This document shows positions 55,452 through 63,646 of a stretch of 64,000 nt of DNA, one piece after another. Where the stretch lies: assembly GCF_000744705.1 (NCBI RefSeq), contig NZ_JQML01000001.1:4722017-4786016 (forward strand), given 5' to 3'. How positions within the stretch are numbered: position 1 is the first letter of the stretch; every line of letters starts with the position of its first letter. Source of the stretch: Streptacidiphilus albus JL83 (GTDB taxonomy: Bacteria; Actinomycetota; Actinomycetes; Streptomycetales; Streptomycetaceae). The translations under genes and the position numbers were made by a program. A model generated the notes under the pieces. It was given only the letters and a program-made list of their open reading frames with translations. It was not told the origin of the DNA and made no database searches.

Positions 55452-56030
55452 GTGCCAGCGGAGCGTCCGTCAGCACCACCCGTGCGCGACCCGGCCGGGT
55501 TCGCCGCGTTCTACGAGCAGCAGTTCGACGCGGTGCTCGGCTTCGTCACCCGGCGCGTGGACAGCCCGCACCTGGCGGCCGACCTCACCGCGGACATCTT
55601 CGTGGCCGCGCTGGAGAACGTGCACACCTACGACGCCCGACGCGGCTCGCCCGTCGCCTGGCTGTACGGCATATCCCGCAACGTGATCTCCGCGCACTTC
55701 CGGGGCAGCGTCCGTGAGCAGCACGTGGTGGCCCGAATCACCGGTCGACGGCTGCTGGACGACGAGGACATCAGCGCCATCGAGCGACAGATCGACGCCG
55801 CCCGCGCCGCCCGGCGGCTGGCAACGGCCCACGCCGCACTGTCCGAGCCGCTCCGCGAGGTGCTCGACCTGGTCGCCATGGACGGGTTGACCACCCGCGA
55901 GGCCGCACAGGCACTGGGCATCAGCTCGACCGCCGCCCGGGTCCGCCTGCACCGCGCCCGCAAGGCCCTGCAAGCCGCCGGGCAGACTCCCAACAAATCC
56001 CGCGAACCCGTTCTGGAGGCCAGCCAGTGA
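55452..56030 (+). CDS. ECF RNA polymerase sigma factor
   Basis: 192 residues from a GTG at 55452, with CAGGGAG seven bases upstream. Region 2 (FAAFYEQQFDAVLGFVTRRV, AADLTADIFVAAL, GSPVAWLYGISRNVISAHFR) and region 4 (LSEPLREVLDLVAMDGLTTR, EAAQALGISSTAARVRLHRA) are complete. The next gene overlaps by 4 bp (GTGA) and encodes a membrane-anchored protein with a cytoplasmic N-terminus, the usual place of an anti-sigma factor. Confidence 0.94.
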   Translation: MPAERPSAPPVRDPAGFAAFYEQQFDAVLGFVTRRVDSPHLAADLTADIFVAALENVHTYDARRGSPVAWLYGISRNVISAHFRGSVREQHVVARITGRRLLDDEDISAIERQIDAARAARRLATAHAALSEPLREVLDLVAMDGLTTREAAQALGISSTAARVRLHRARKALQAAGQTPNKSREPVLEASQ

Positions 56031-56668
56031 ACGCCCCCCTGCACTTCAAGCAGCAGCTCGCGGACGAGCTCCACGCCCGGGCGACCACCCTGGCCGCCCC
56101 CACCGGCGCCCGCGCCAAGGTCCGCGCCCCGCGCCGTCGGCTGACCTTCACCCTGGGCGCCGTTGTCGCGGCTGCCGCCGCCGTGGCCGTCGCCGTGCCC
56201 CTGGCCGGCGGGACACCGGGCAAGCAGGCATCCGCCAATGCGGCGACCTGGAACGGAAGCAGCCTCGACATCGTCACGACCGACTACTCGGTGAAGTCGA
56301 CCTCGGACGGCACGGTCGCGGTGACCCTGGTCCACCCCCAGGGCATGGCCGCCCTGGACGCGGCTCTGCACAAGGCAGGCATCCCTGCCGCAGTGATGGA
56401 GTTCTCGACCTCGTGCCACGCCAAGGTCGACTACGACAACAACATCGACCCCCAGAAGGTGTTCCCCCAGTCCGCCAACGGACGCGTCGCACTGATCCAG
56501 CCCAGCGCCATCCCCAAGGGCGAGTTCGTGCTGATCGGCGAGATGATGACACCCGTCGGAGGACTCGTCCCCAGCTCCCTGTCAGTGGTGCACCAGGTAC
56601 CCACCTGCCTCTCCGCGTCCTACAACGACATCGGCGGAGGCTACGTCGCCCCCGGCACCCAGCCCTGA
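56027..56668 (+). CDS. Membrane protein coupled to ECF sigma factor (anti-sigma position)
   Basis: 213 residues from a GTG overlapping the sigma stop. The cytoplasmic N-terminus (FKQQLADELHARATTLAAP) is short for an anti-sigma domain and has no zinc-binding HxxxCxxC. One membrane helix (FTLGAVVAAAAAVAVAVPLA) and an external domain nearly identical to the protein at 54615 follow. It may be an anti-sigma factor or a CU-type sensor of envelope stress; the coupling is seen, the role is inferred. Confidence 0.8.
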   Translation: MNAPLHFKQQLADELHARATTLAAPTGARAKVRAPRRRLTFTLGAVVAAAAAVAVAVPLAGGTPGKQASANAATWNGSSLDIVTTDYSVKSTSDGTVAVTLVHPQGMAALDAALHKAGIPAAVMEFSTSCHAKVDYDNNIDPQKVFPQSANGRVALIQPSAIPKGEFVLIGEMMTPVGGLVPSSLSVVHQVPTCLSASYNDIGGGYVAPGTQP

Positions 56669-56736
56669 GCGCCGATCAGGCCACCGGAACACACGAGCGA
56701 TCAGGGCGGGCGGCGATGGCGGGGAGCCGCCCGAGC

Positions 56737-56970
56737 TCAGTGTGCGTGGTGGAAGGCCCCCGATATGCCCAACACGATCATGCCCCAGCCCAATGACGCC
56801 CAGGCCATGATGCCCCCGCCGAAGATCTTCGGGAAGAACTCCTCGAACGTCGGTGAAGGTCGCGACGGAGAAACGAGCCGGATCTTCCGCCGGAAGACTG
56901 CCAGGCCGAAGGAGAAGATCCCGCCCAGCAAGACGGTTCCGCCCAATAGGACCAAGATCTTCTGTTCCAC
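56737..56970 (-). CDS. Small two-helix membrane protein
   Basis: 77 residues from a GTG at 56970 with GAGGCGAG upstream. Two hydrophobic helices (ILVLLGGTVLLGGIFSFGLAV near the start, in part, and MAWASLGWGMIVLGI near the end) flank a basic, Ser/Pro loop. It ends in FHHAH, a possible metal-binding tail. Family not recognised. Confidence 0.65.
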   Translation of the reverse strand: MEQKILVLLGGTVLLGGIFSFGLAVFRRKIRLVSPSRPSPTFEEFFPKIFGGGIMAWASLGWGMIVLGISGAFHHAH

Positions 56971-57325
56971 GTGCTCGCCTCACCTCTGATCAACCGGGTC
57001 ACAGGCTACCCCGCACCGGTTGCCCGCCAGAGCGAGCACTCCGCTAGGGCGGAGTGGTCATGTGCTCCCGGCCGTGCCACATCGGGAGCCCGCGCCGGGC
57101 CCCCGACAGAGATGTCAGTCCAAGGCGCTACGTTCCCCCTGTTGCGACTCGCTGATCCGCGACAGAGCGGCCGGAGTCAAAGGGGGGTGGCTGCGGAAGG
57201 CCCCCGGGAGCCACCTCGGGGCCGGAATGGGATGCACGCCCCCACCCCCCTCACTCTGCCGGCGGCCGGGCGCGAGGTCCGCGCCACCGACACAGCGCAG
57301 AGGGCTCTGAACGGAACGAGGTGCC
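56971..57325. other. Intergenic region
   Basis: 355 bp with no supported gene. An 8-bp perfect stem CACTCCGC-TAGG-GCGGAGTG lies at 57037-57056, and G/C homopolymer runs occur at 57180-57250. It contains the divergent promoters of the flanking genes. Confidence 0.5.
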
Positions 57326-57778
57326 ATGGCCCGTCAACTGAGTTTCTTCTGCCGCGCCGGTGAGGAATCAGGGCAAGAAGCCATGAGTCAACTGCTGGAC
57401 GCCGTATTGGAGACCGGTCATCAGCTTGTGGCCGAGGTGTGCAGCCCGTTGTTCCAGGACGGCACTGCTGTCTACAGACTCCGCACGACGGGCGCCGATG
57501 CGAGCACGCCCGGCGCAGACTGGCTGACACTCGCAGTGCATGTGGGAATCGCTGCTGTTGCAGACTCGGTCGTCGCAGCCTCACCGAACGGTGATCACGG
57601 AATCTGGGGCAGTGACCTCCTCGCCGTCGTCACGCTGAGTGGGGACAGTCCCGACTGGCTCCTCCTGGAGCGGATCCGGGGTGCCACAGCGAGGCTGTGG
57701 GGAGGGATCCCTTGGGACGAGACGTCCGGCTTCGAGATCGCCGATGGTGCACCACAGGCTGAGCGCGGCCAAGCCTGA
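57326..57778 (+). CDS. Orphan cytoplasmic protein
   Basis: 150 residues from the ATG at 57326 with CGAGG seven bases upstream. No signal or membrane segment. Beta-strand-rich middle (WLTLAVHVGIAAVADSVVAA, DLLAVVTLSGDSPDWLLLER) and acidic C-terminus. Family not recognised. Less GC-biased codons than the core genes. Confidence 0.65.
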   Translation: MARQLSFFCRAGEESGQEAMSQLLDAVLETGHQLVAEVCSPLFQDGTAVYRLRTTGADASTPGADWLTLAVHVGIAAVADSVVAASPNGDHGIWGSDLLAVVTLSGDSPDWLLLERIRGATARLWGGIPWDETSGFEIADGAPQAERGQA

Positions 57779-57883
57779 GCCGGTCCGTGCCCCACGCGTG
57801 CCCCGCACGTGCCCTGACGGGCGGATCCGGGTGGTGGGCCACGGTGAAGCCGTGGCGTGTCCCACCACCGGAGCAGCCACCCG

Positions 57884-58504
57884 TCAGGCGTCCATCCACC
57901 GGTCGTAGCCGTTGTCGTCCTCGCAGGTGATGGCGTTGCCGTTGGCATCGGTGGTGCTGAGTCCGAGGTCGCGTTCGGGACAGAACTCGCCTGCCCGGTA
58001 GCAGTTTCCGGCGCTGGAGGTGAGGCTGCACGATCCGTCGCCGCCGGAGCCCGAGCCGGAACCGCCCCCGGACGATCCCCCGGAGGTCGACCCGCCCGAT
58101 CCGCCCGCCCCGCCCGATGACGCTGAACCGGAACCCGAACCCGAACCGTCGGCCGCAGCGGCCGTCACTGTCACCGTGACCGTGGTCTTCACGGTCCGGG
58201 TGACCGTGGGGATGACCGTCGGCTTCGCGGTCACCGTGACCCGCACGGTGACCGTGGCCGTGGCCGTCGCTGTCACCGTCGGCCGTGCTGCCACCAGGGC
58301 CTCGGCCTGGGCGACTTGGCTCTGGTTCCCGATCGTCACGAGGGTCGCGCCGAGGACGAAGGCGCCGATACCGCCCAGCCATACCCGCTTGCGACGATGC
58401 AGCGGCCGGCTGTCCGGCGCCCTGGGCGGTCCCGGCACCTGGCGTTCCCAGGGCGGCCCCGGCCGGGGCGGTCCCTGCGGCGGCCAAGACGGACCTTGCG
58501 ACAT
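57884..58504 (-). CDS. Membrane-anchored protein with Thr/Val repeat stalk and Cys-rich end
   Basis: 206 residues. A Pro-rich cytoplasmic start (GPSWPPQGPPRPGPPWERQV), one membrane helix (WLGGIGAFVLGATLVTIG), a Val/Thr repeat stalk (TVTATATATVTVRVTVTAKP), a Gly/Ser linker and a C-terminal domain of about 50 residues with four cysteines (CSLTS, NCYRAGEFCPE, ITCEDDNGYDRW). The DDNGYDRW ending resembles excalibur-type calcium-binding loops. Probably exposed outside the membrane. Confidence 0.75.
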   Translation of the reverse strand: MSQGPSWPPQGPPRPGPPWERQVPGPPRAPDSRPLHRRKRVWLGGIGAFVLGATLVTIGNQSQVAQAEALVAARPTVTATATATVTVRVTVTAKPTVIPTVTRTVKTTVTVTVTAAAADGSGSGSGSASSGGAGGSGGSTSGGSSGGGSGSGSGGDGSCSLTSSAGNCYRAGEFCPERDLGLSTTDANGNAITCEDDNGYDRWMDA

Positions 58505-58653
58505 AGCGCCCCCAGGAGAACGAAGTTGTCCGGCGCATGGATTGTGTCAGCGGTGAAAAGATCCTGTGTGCTTGTTGCGAAGATGTGATGGGGCCCGCTC
58601 CATGAGGGCCCGGACAGCGGGAGTTGCCGCCGCTCGCGCCGACGGTAGTTGTG

Positions 58654-58681
58654 ACTGGGCCCTCCGACCGGAGGGCCCAGT
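58654..58681. terminator. 12-bp perfect stem-loop before the MarR gene
   Basis: ACTGGGCCCTCC (58654-58665), loop GACC, and GGAGGGCCCAGT (58670-58681). It insulates the MarR-MFS pair from the divergent neighbour. Confidence 0.65.
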
Positions 58682-58723
58682 GCGTTCGTTCCGGGCACGG
58701 GCCGCCGCGGGGCCGGAACGGAA

Positions 58724-58759
58724 TACTTGTATGCTTCAAATACTTGGGGTATGCAAGTA
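58724..58759. promoter_or_regulatory. MarR-type operator with three TACTTG half-sites
   Basis: TACTTG at 58724-58729, TACTTG at 58741-58746 and the inverted CAAGTA at 58754-58759. The last two form a perfect 6-7-6 dyad. The site lies 44-79 bp before the MarR start in an A/T-rich patch, fitting autorepression that is relieved by a ligand. Confidence 0.65.
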
Positions 58760-58802
58760 CAGGTGCGGGTGGAGAGCGGCGACTGTGGATCGGGTGGGTG
58801 GG

Positions 58803-59360
58803 ATGTCAGGTGCGGGGCAAGGTGGCGCGTCGCCCGGGGCCGGTGAACGCGGCCATGGGGCCGGGGTGGCCTCGGTCGCGGACTCGGTGGTCGACCTGCT
58901 GCGGACGGTCCGCCGGTCCAAGGCCCGGCTGCTGGCCGCGGCGGGCGACAACATCGACTCGGCGACCCAGATGCTGCTGCGCACCATGGCGACCGACGGA
59001 CCGATGCGGGCGAGCGCGCTCGCTGCCGCCGTGCAGTCGGACCTGTCGACGGTCAGCCGCCAGGTCGCCGCGCTGGTGACCCGCGGGCTGCTGGAACGTC
59101 GGGCCGACCCCGTGGACGGCCGGGCCAGTCTGCTGGTGGTCACCGAGGCCGGCCAGTCCGTCATCGCCGAGTACGAGCACGCCCGGGAAGCCTTCTTCGA
59201 GCAGGTGCTGAGCGACTGGACGCAAGCGGAACTGCGTCAGTTCGCCCACCTGCTGGAACGGTTCACCTCGGCCTACGACACGACCCACACCCAATGGATG
59301 ACCGACGCGACGCGGCAATCCGCTCGCCCCCACGACTCGGAAGAAGGCAGTACAGCATGA
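58803..59360 (+). CDS. MarR-family transcriptional regulator
   Basis: 185 residues from the ATG at 58803 (GGGTGGG upstream); the open frame reaches 58566 but the region before contains the operator. Winged helix: ATQMLLRTMATDGPMRASAL, AAAVQSDLSTVSRQVAALV, RGLLERRADPVDGRASLLVV. It overlaps the efflux gene by 4 bp (ATGA), so it probably represses the pair until a toxic ligand binds. Confidence 0.93.
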   Translation: MSGAGQGGASPGAGERGHGAGVASVADSVVDLLRTVRRSKARLLAAAGDNIDSATQMLLRTMATDGPMRASALAAAVQSDLSTVSRQVAALVTRGLLERRADPVDGRASLLVVTEAGQSVIAEYEHAREAFFEQVLSDWTQAELRQFAHLLERFTSAYDTTHTQWMTDATRQSARPHDSEEGSTA

Positions 59361-61099
59361 GCGCCACTGCAACCCGCCCAGCGGGCCCACCCTCGGACGG
59401 GGCGCTGTCCCACCGTCAGATCATGACGATCCTGTCCGGGCTCGTCCTGGGCATGTTCCTGGCCGCGCTGGACCAGACCATCGTCTCGACCGCGATCAAG
59501 ACGATCGGCAACGACCTGCACGACCTGACCGCGCAGGCCTGGGTCACCACCGCATTCCTGATCACCTCCACGATCGCCGCACCGCTGTTCGGCAAGCTGT
59601 CGGACATATACGGCCGCAAGCGGCTGTTCATGCTCTCGATCGTGATCTTCGTGCTCGGGTCGGCCCTGTGCGGCCTGTCCCAGTCGATGTACGAACTGGC
59701 CGGGTTCCGCGCGTTCCAGGGCATAGGCGCCGGCGGCATCATGCCCCTCGCCCTCGCCGTGATCGGCGACATCATTCCGCCCCGCGAGCGCGCCCGCTAC
59801 CAGGGCTACATGATGGCCGTCTTCGCCAGCGCCTCCGTCCTCGGGCCGGTGCTGGGCGGTCTGCTCTCCGGGACCAACAGCTTCCTGGGGGCCGCCGGCT
59901 GGCGGTGGATCTTCTACATCAACGTCCCCATCGCCATCTTCGCGCTGGTCGTGATCGCCAAGGTGCTGCACCTCGACCACGTCCGCCGCGAGCGGCGCAT
60001 CGACTGGTGGGGTTCGGTGCTGCTGGCGGTCGGCCTGGTGCCGCTGCTGGTCGTGGCCGAGCAGGGCCAGAGCTGGGGCTGGGGATCGGTCAACTCCTTC
60101 GCCTGCTACCTGATCGGCGCGGCCGGGCTCGCCCTGTTCGTCTGGGTCCAGCAGCGGATGGGCGACGACGCGCTGCTGCCGCTGCGGCTGTTCCGCAGCA
60201 GCACGTTCTCCGTCGCCTCTGCACAGGTCACGATCATCGGTATGGCGATGTTCGGCGGCATGTCGGTGATCCCGCTCTACCTGCAGATCGTCAAGGGCGC
60301 GTCGCCGACCAAGTCCGGCCTGCTGCTGCTTCCGCTGGTCGCCGGGCTGATGCTGGCCTCCCTCGCCACCGGCCAGCTGATCGCCCGCACCGGGCGCTAC
60401 AAGATCTTCCCGGTGATCGGGTCGATCCTCATGGTCGTCGGCACCAGCCTGATGATCACGATCGGCGCCGACACCTCGCTGTGGGTGACCGACATCTACA
60501 TGGCGATCTTCGGCGTCGGCCTGGGTATGAACATGCAGAGCCTGGTGCTGGCCATGCAGAACGCCGTGCCCGCCCAGGACATGGGCGTCGCCTCGGCCGC
60601 GTCGAGCTTCTTCCGCTCCATCGGCGGCACCCTGGGCACCGCGATCTTCCTGTCCATCCTGTTCTCACTGGCCGGGTCCAAGATCACCCACCAGTACGCC
60701 ACGGCGGCCAGTAACCCCTCCTTCGTCGCCGCGGCCACGGCCCACCCCGACCAGATCGCCTCGCTGCACCAGCACCTGAGCGGCGGGCTGGACGACACCT
60801 CGTTCCTGAACGACCTGGCCAAGCCGCTGAGCCACCCCTTCTTCGTCGGTTTCTCCGACGCCGGCGACGTGGTGTTCGCGGTCGTCGCGGTCATCCTGCT
60901 GGCGGCAGTGGTGTTCTCGATGATGCTGAAGGAGGTCCCGCTGCGGATGGTCTCGGGCAACCAGGCCCGCGCCCAGGAGGAATCCGTCGCCGCGGACGTG
61001 ACCGCGGACATGTCCGCGGACGCGGACTCCGGCGACGTGCTCCCGGCTTCCGAGCGGGTCGCCGACGATGCCAGGACCGGCTCCGCCGGCGACCACTAG
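59357..61099 (+). CDS. EmrB/QacA-type 14-helix MFS drug efflux transporter
   Basis: 580 residues. DHA2 family marks: LDQTIVSTAIKTI (motif D1), GKLSDIYGRKRLFM (motif A), GAGGIMPLALAVIGDI and the GPVLGGLLSG antiporter motif C. Fourteen helices are followed by an acidic cytoplasmic tail (VTADMSADADSGD). It exports hydrophobic compounds using the proton gradient. Co-translated with the MarR regulator; substrate unknown. Confidence 0.95.
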   Translation: MSATATRPAGPPSDGALSHRQIMTILSGLVLGMFLAALDQTIVSTAIKTIGNDLHDLTAQAWVTTAFLITSTIAAPLFGKLSDIYGRKRLFMLSIVIFVLGSALCGLSQSMYELAGFRAFQGIGAGGIMPLALAVIGDIIPPRERARYQGYMMAVFASASVLGPVLGGLLSGTNSFLGAAGWRWIFYINVPIAIFALVVIAKVLHLDHVRRERRIDWWGSVLLAVGLVPLLVVAEQGQSWGWGSVNSFACYLIGAAGLALFVWVQQRMGDDALLPLRLFRSSTFSVASAQVTIIGMAMFGGMSVIPLYLQIVKGASPTKSGLLLLPLVAGLMLASLATGQLIARTGRYKIFPVIGSILMVVGTSLMITIGADTSLWVTDIYMAIFGVGLGMNMQSLVLAMQNAVPAQDMGVASAASSFFRSIGGTLGTAIFLSILFSLAGSKITHQYATAASNPSFVAAATAHPDQIASLHQHLSGGLDDTSFLNDLAKPLSHPFFVGFSDAGDVVFAVVAVILLAAVVFSMMLKEVPLRMVSGNQARAQEESVAADVTADMSADADSGDVLPASERVADDARTGSAGDH

Positions 61100-61133
61100 C
61101 CACCGCGGAACAGCCACTCCCCCCCCACACACA

Positions 61134-61173
61134 CAGGTGCCCCGCTGCCCGGCCCCGGGCAGCGGGGCACCTG
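61134..61173. terminator. 19-bp perfect stem terminator after the MFS gene
   Basis: Arms 61134-61152 and 61155-61173 are exactly complementary with almost no loop, 34 bp after the stop. Confidence 0.82.
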
Positions 61174-61203
61174 CGCGCCCGGGGCGTCCACTACGCTCGC
61201 GGC

Positions 61204-62055
61204 ATGAGACTCCACGTCGGATGCGCGATGTGGGCCCACACCGCATGGCAGGGCCGCCTGCTACCGCAGGCCCTGGCCCCTAGGGAACGGCTGCGCGCCT
61301 ACGCGAGCTGGTGCAACGCGGTCGAGGGCAACACGACCTTCTACGCGACTCCGTCCGCCGCCACCGTCGAATCCTGGGCCGAGCAGACCGCACCGGACTT
61401 CCGGCTGCTGCTCAAGCTGCCCAAGCAGATCACCCATGTGCTCCGGCTGTCCGACACCGACGGCCCGCTGCGCGCCTTCCTCGACGTGATGGCGCCGCTC
61501 GGCCCGCGCGTGCACGCCCTGTGGGTCCAACTCCCGGCCACCTTCGGCCCCGGCGACCTCGGCGCGCTGGCCGCCTTCCTGCACCGGGTGCCGCGCGGGC
61601 TGCGCTGCACCGTCGAGGTCCGCCACCCCGCCTTCTTCACCGACCCGCGCTGGGAAGGCCGGTTGGAGCAGGTGCTGGCCGGTGTCGGCGCCGAGTGGAC
61701 GTCCTTCGACACGACCGACCTGTTCGCCGCGCCGCCGACCAGCGCGCCGGAACGGGAGGCCTGGGAGAAGAAGCCCCGGCTGCCGCGCAGGTCCCGCGCG
61801 CTCACCGCCGGTCCCGTGGTCCGCTACATCGGCCGCGACAGCGCGCAGACCTCCGCCGAAGGGTGGCACCACTGGACCGGCACGGTCGTCGACTGGCTGC
61901 GCGAGGGCCGCTCTCCCACGGTCTTCATCCACACGCCCGACAACAACGAGGCCCTCGCACTCGCCCGACGCTTCCACGACGAGGTCAGAGCCCGGGTCCC
62001 GGAACTCGATCCGCTGCCCGAGCCGATCCCCACCGGTCCGCCGACACTCTTCTGA
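61204..62055 (+). CDS. DUF72 family protein
   Basis: 283 residues. MRLHVGCAMWAH at the start, EGNTTFYATPS, FRLLLKLPKQITH, LWVQLPATFGP and VEVRHPAFF are the landmarks of the DUF72 (YecE-like) TIM-barrel family. The VFIHTPDNNEALALAR segment near the end is also conserved. The biochemical role of the family is not firmly established. Stands alone between two terminator regions. Confidence 0.92.
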   Translation: MRLHVGCAMWAHTAWQGRLLPQALAPRERLRAYASWCNAVEGNTTFYATPSAATVESWAEQTAPDFRLLLKLPKQITHVLRLSDTDGPLRAFLDVMAPLGPRVHALWVQLPATFGPGDLGALAAFLHRVPRGLRCTVEVRHPAFFTDPRWEGRLEQVLAGVGAEWTSFDTTDLFAAPPTSAPEREAWEKKPRLPRRSRALTAGPVVRYIGRDSAQTSAEGWHHWTGTVVDWLREGRSPTVFIHTPDNNEALALARRFHDEVRARVPELDPLPEPIPTGPPTLF

Positions 62056-62155
62056 CGGGTCGCCGGAGCGGTTCGCCGGAGCGGTTCGCCGGAGCCGGCG
62101 GCGGAACTGCTAGAACTGGTGCCCGGCAGCCGTCCACACAGGAAGATCCTCGTCC

Positions 62156-62821
62156 ATGAGCAGCGTGTCCCCGCCGGTGCGGAGCAGGTCCGAGGACGAC
62201 GGGCCGGTCCGCCGGACGGTGCCCTACTACTCCCAGTGGGAGAGTCCGGAGCTGGTCGGCGACATCATCGCCCGCCGGATCGCCGCCGAGGACGACCCCG
62301 AGTGGCGGCGCTCCGGAGCCGAGTCGCCCGAGGAGTACGCCTTCTGGTCCTGGCGCACCTGCGGCATGGCCTGCCTCCGGATGGCCCTGCACCACTGGCA
62401 GGGCGGCACGCCGCCGATGATGGAGCTGGCCCGGGACTACCTCGCCGCCAGCGCCTATGTGCTGCGGCCGGACGGCGGCCTCGACGGCCTGATCTACGCC
62501 CCCTTCGCGGCCCGCACCCGGGAGCGCTTCGGCCTCCAGGCCCTGACCCGTCCCGACCTGCCGCCGCAGGAGGTCCGCGACCAGCTCGCGGCGGGCCGCC
62601 TGGTCATGCTCTCGGTCCACCCCTCCGTCCGCACGCCCGACGCCGAGCCGCCGAGACGGGGCGGGCACCTGGTCCTCGCGGTCGACTGCAGCCGGGAGTC
62701 GGTGGTCCTGCACAACCCCTCCGGCCTCCACGGCGAGTCCCAGAAGTACGCGGAGGTGCCGTGGCGGAAGTTCACCCGCTTCTACGCCGGGCGCGGCATC
62801 GTCCTCGGCGCGCACGGCTGA
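62156..62821 (+). CDS. C39-like cysteine peptidase family protein
   Basis: 221 residues. VPYYSQWES precedes the nucleophile in TCGMACLRMALHHW (Cys about residue 69). GGHLVLAVDCS supplies the His and LHNPSG the Asn, the papain-like triad of the peptidase_C39_2 group. No signal peptide or transporter domain, so it is a cytoplasmic stand-alone peptidase or transpeptidase of unknown substrate. Confidence 0.82.
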   Translation: MSSVSPPVRSRSEDDGPVRRTVPYYSQWESPELVGDIIARRIAAEDDPEWRRSGAESPEEYAFWSWRTCGMACLRMALHHWQGGTPPMMELARDYLAASAYVLRPDGGLDGLIYAPFAARTRERFGLQALTRPDLPPQEVRDQLAAGRLVMLSVHPSVRTPDAEPPRRGGHLVLAVDCSRESVVLHNPSGLHGESQKYAEVPWRKFTRFYAGRGIVLGAHG

Positions 62822-62834
62822 GGCCGGGGGCCGG

Positions 62835-63491
62835 TCAGTCGAAGCTCAGGCTCCCGGTGCGGGTGCGCTTCAGCTCGAAGAAGTCCGGGAAGGAGGCCAG
62901 GGCCCGGGCTCCGTCGAAGATGCGGGCGGCCTGCTCGCCCCGCGGGATCGAGTTGAGCACCGGCCCGAAGAAGGCCACCCCGTCGATGTGGATGGTGGGC
63001 GTGCCCACGTCCTCGCCGACCGGGTCCATCCCCTCGTGGTGGCTCCGGCGCAGCGCCTCGTCGTAGGCGTCGGTGTCCGCCGCCGCCAGCAGCTCGGCGG
63101 GCAGCCCCAGTTCGGCCAGCGCCTCGGCCGCGACCAGCCGGAAGTCCTTGTTGCCGCCGTTGTGGATCCGGGTGCCGAGGGCGGTGTAGAGCTCCTCGTG
63201 GATCCCCTCGCCGTGCTGCTCCGCCGCGGCCGTGACGATGCGCGCCAGCGCCAGCGAGTTGTCGACCAGCTCCCGGTACCAGTCCGGCAGCTCCCGGCCC
63301 TCGTTGAGGACGTACAGGCTCATCGGACGGAACCGGAGCTCCACCGCGCGCAGGGTGCGCACCTCATGGATCCAGCGCGAGGTGATCCAGGCGAACGGGC
63401 AGGCGGCGTCGTAGTAGAAGTCGACCCGGGCAGGGGCGGTATCGGTGTCGGTTTCGGCGTCGGCGGTGGTCGCGGTGGTCGCGGTCGTCAT
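62835..63491 (-). CDS. DsbA-fold oxidoreductase, Rv2466c-type mycothiol-dependent nitroreductase family
   Basis: 218 residues from the ATG at 63491; the upstream open frame is not coding. A Thr/Ala-rich start is followed by the thioredoxin-like motif [18 protein letters not shown]. The active site reads CPFA, with the second cysteine replaced by Ala, whereas mycobacterial Rv2466c has [21 protein letters not shown] is the cis-Pro loop. One cysteine supports a monothiol mechanism with mycothiol. Confidence 0.87.
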   Translation of the reverse strand: MTTATTATTADAETDTDTAPARVDFYYDAACPFAWITSRWIHEVRTLRAVELRFRPMSLYVLNEGRELPDWYRELVDNSLALARIVTAAAEQHGEGIHEELYTALGTRIHNGGNKDFRLVAAEALAELGLPAELLAAADTDAYDEALRRSHHEGMDPVGEDVGTPTIHIDGVAFFGPVLNSIPRGEQAARIFDGARALASFPDFFELKRTRTGSLSFD

Positions 63492-63646
63492 GGGGTACCT
63501 CCGGGTACGCGGGCCTGGCGGCGGACGGGGCCGGGCGGCCGGACGACTCACCGCCGTCCCTCGCCCCGCACTACGACGATAGGCGCCGGGCGGCCCGGCC
63601 CACAGGGACAATCCGGGGCCGGAACCCTGGGCCAATTGGTCCGCCG

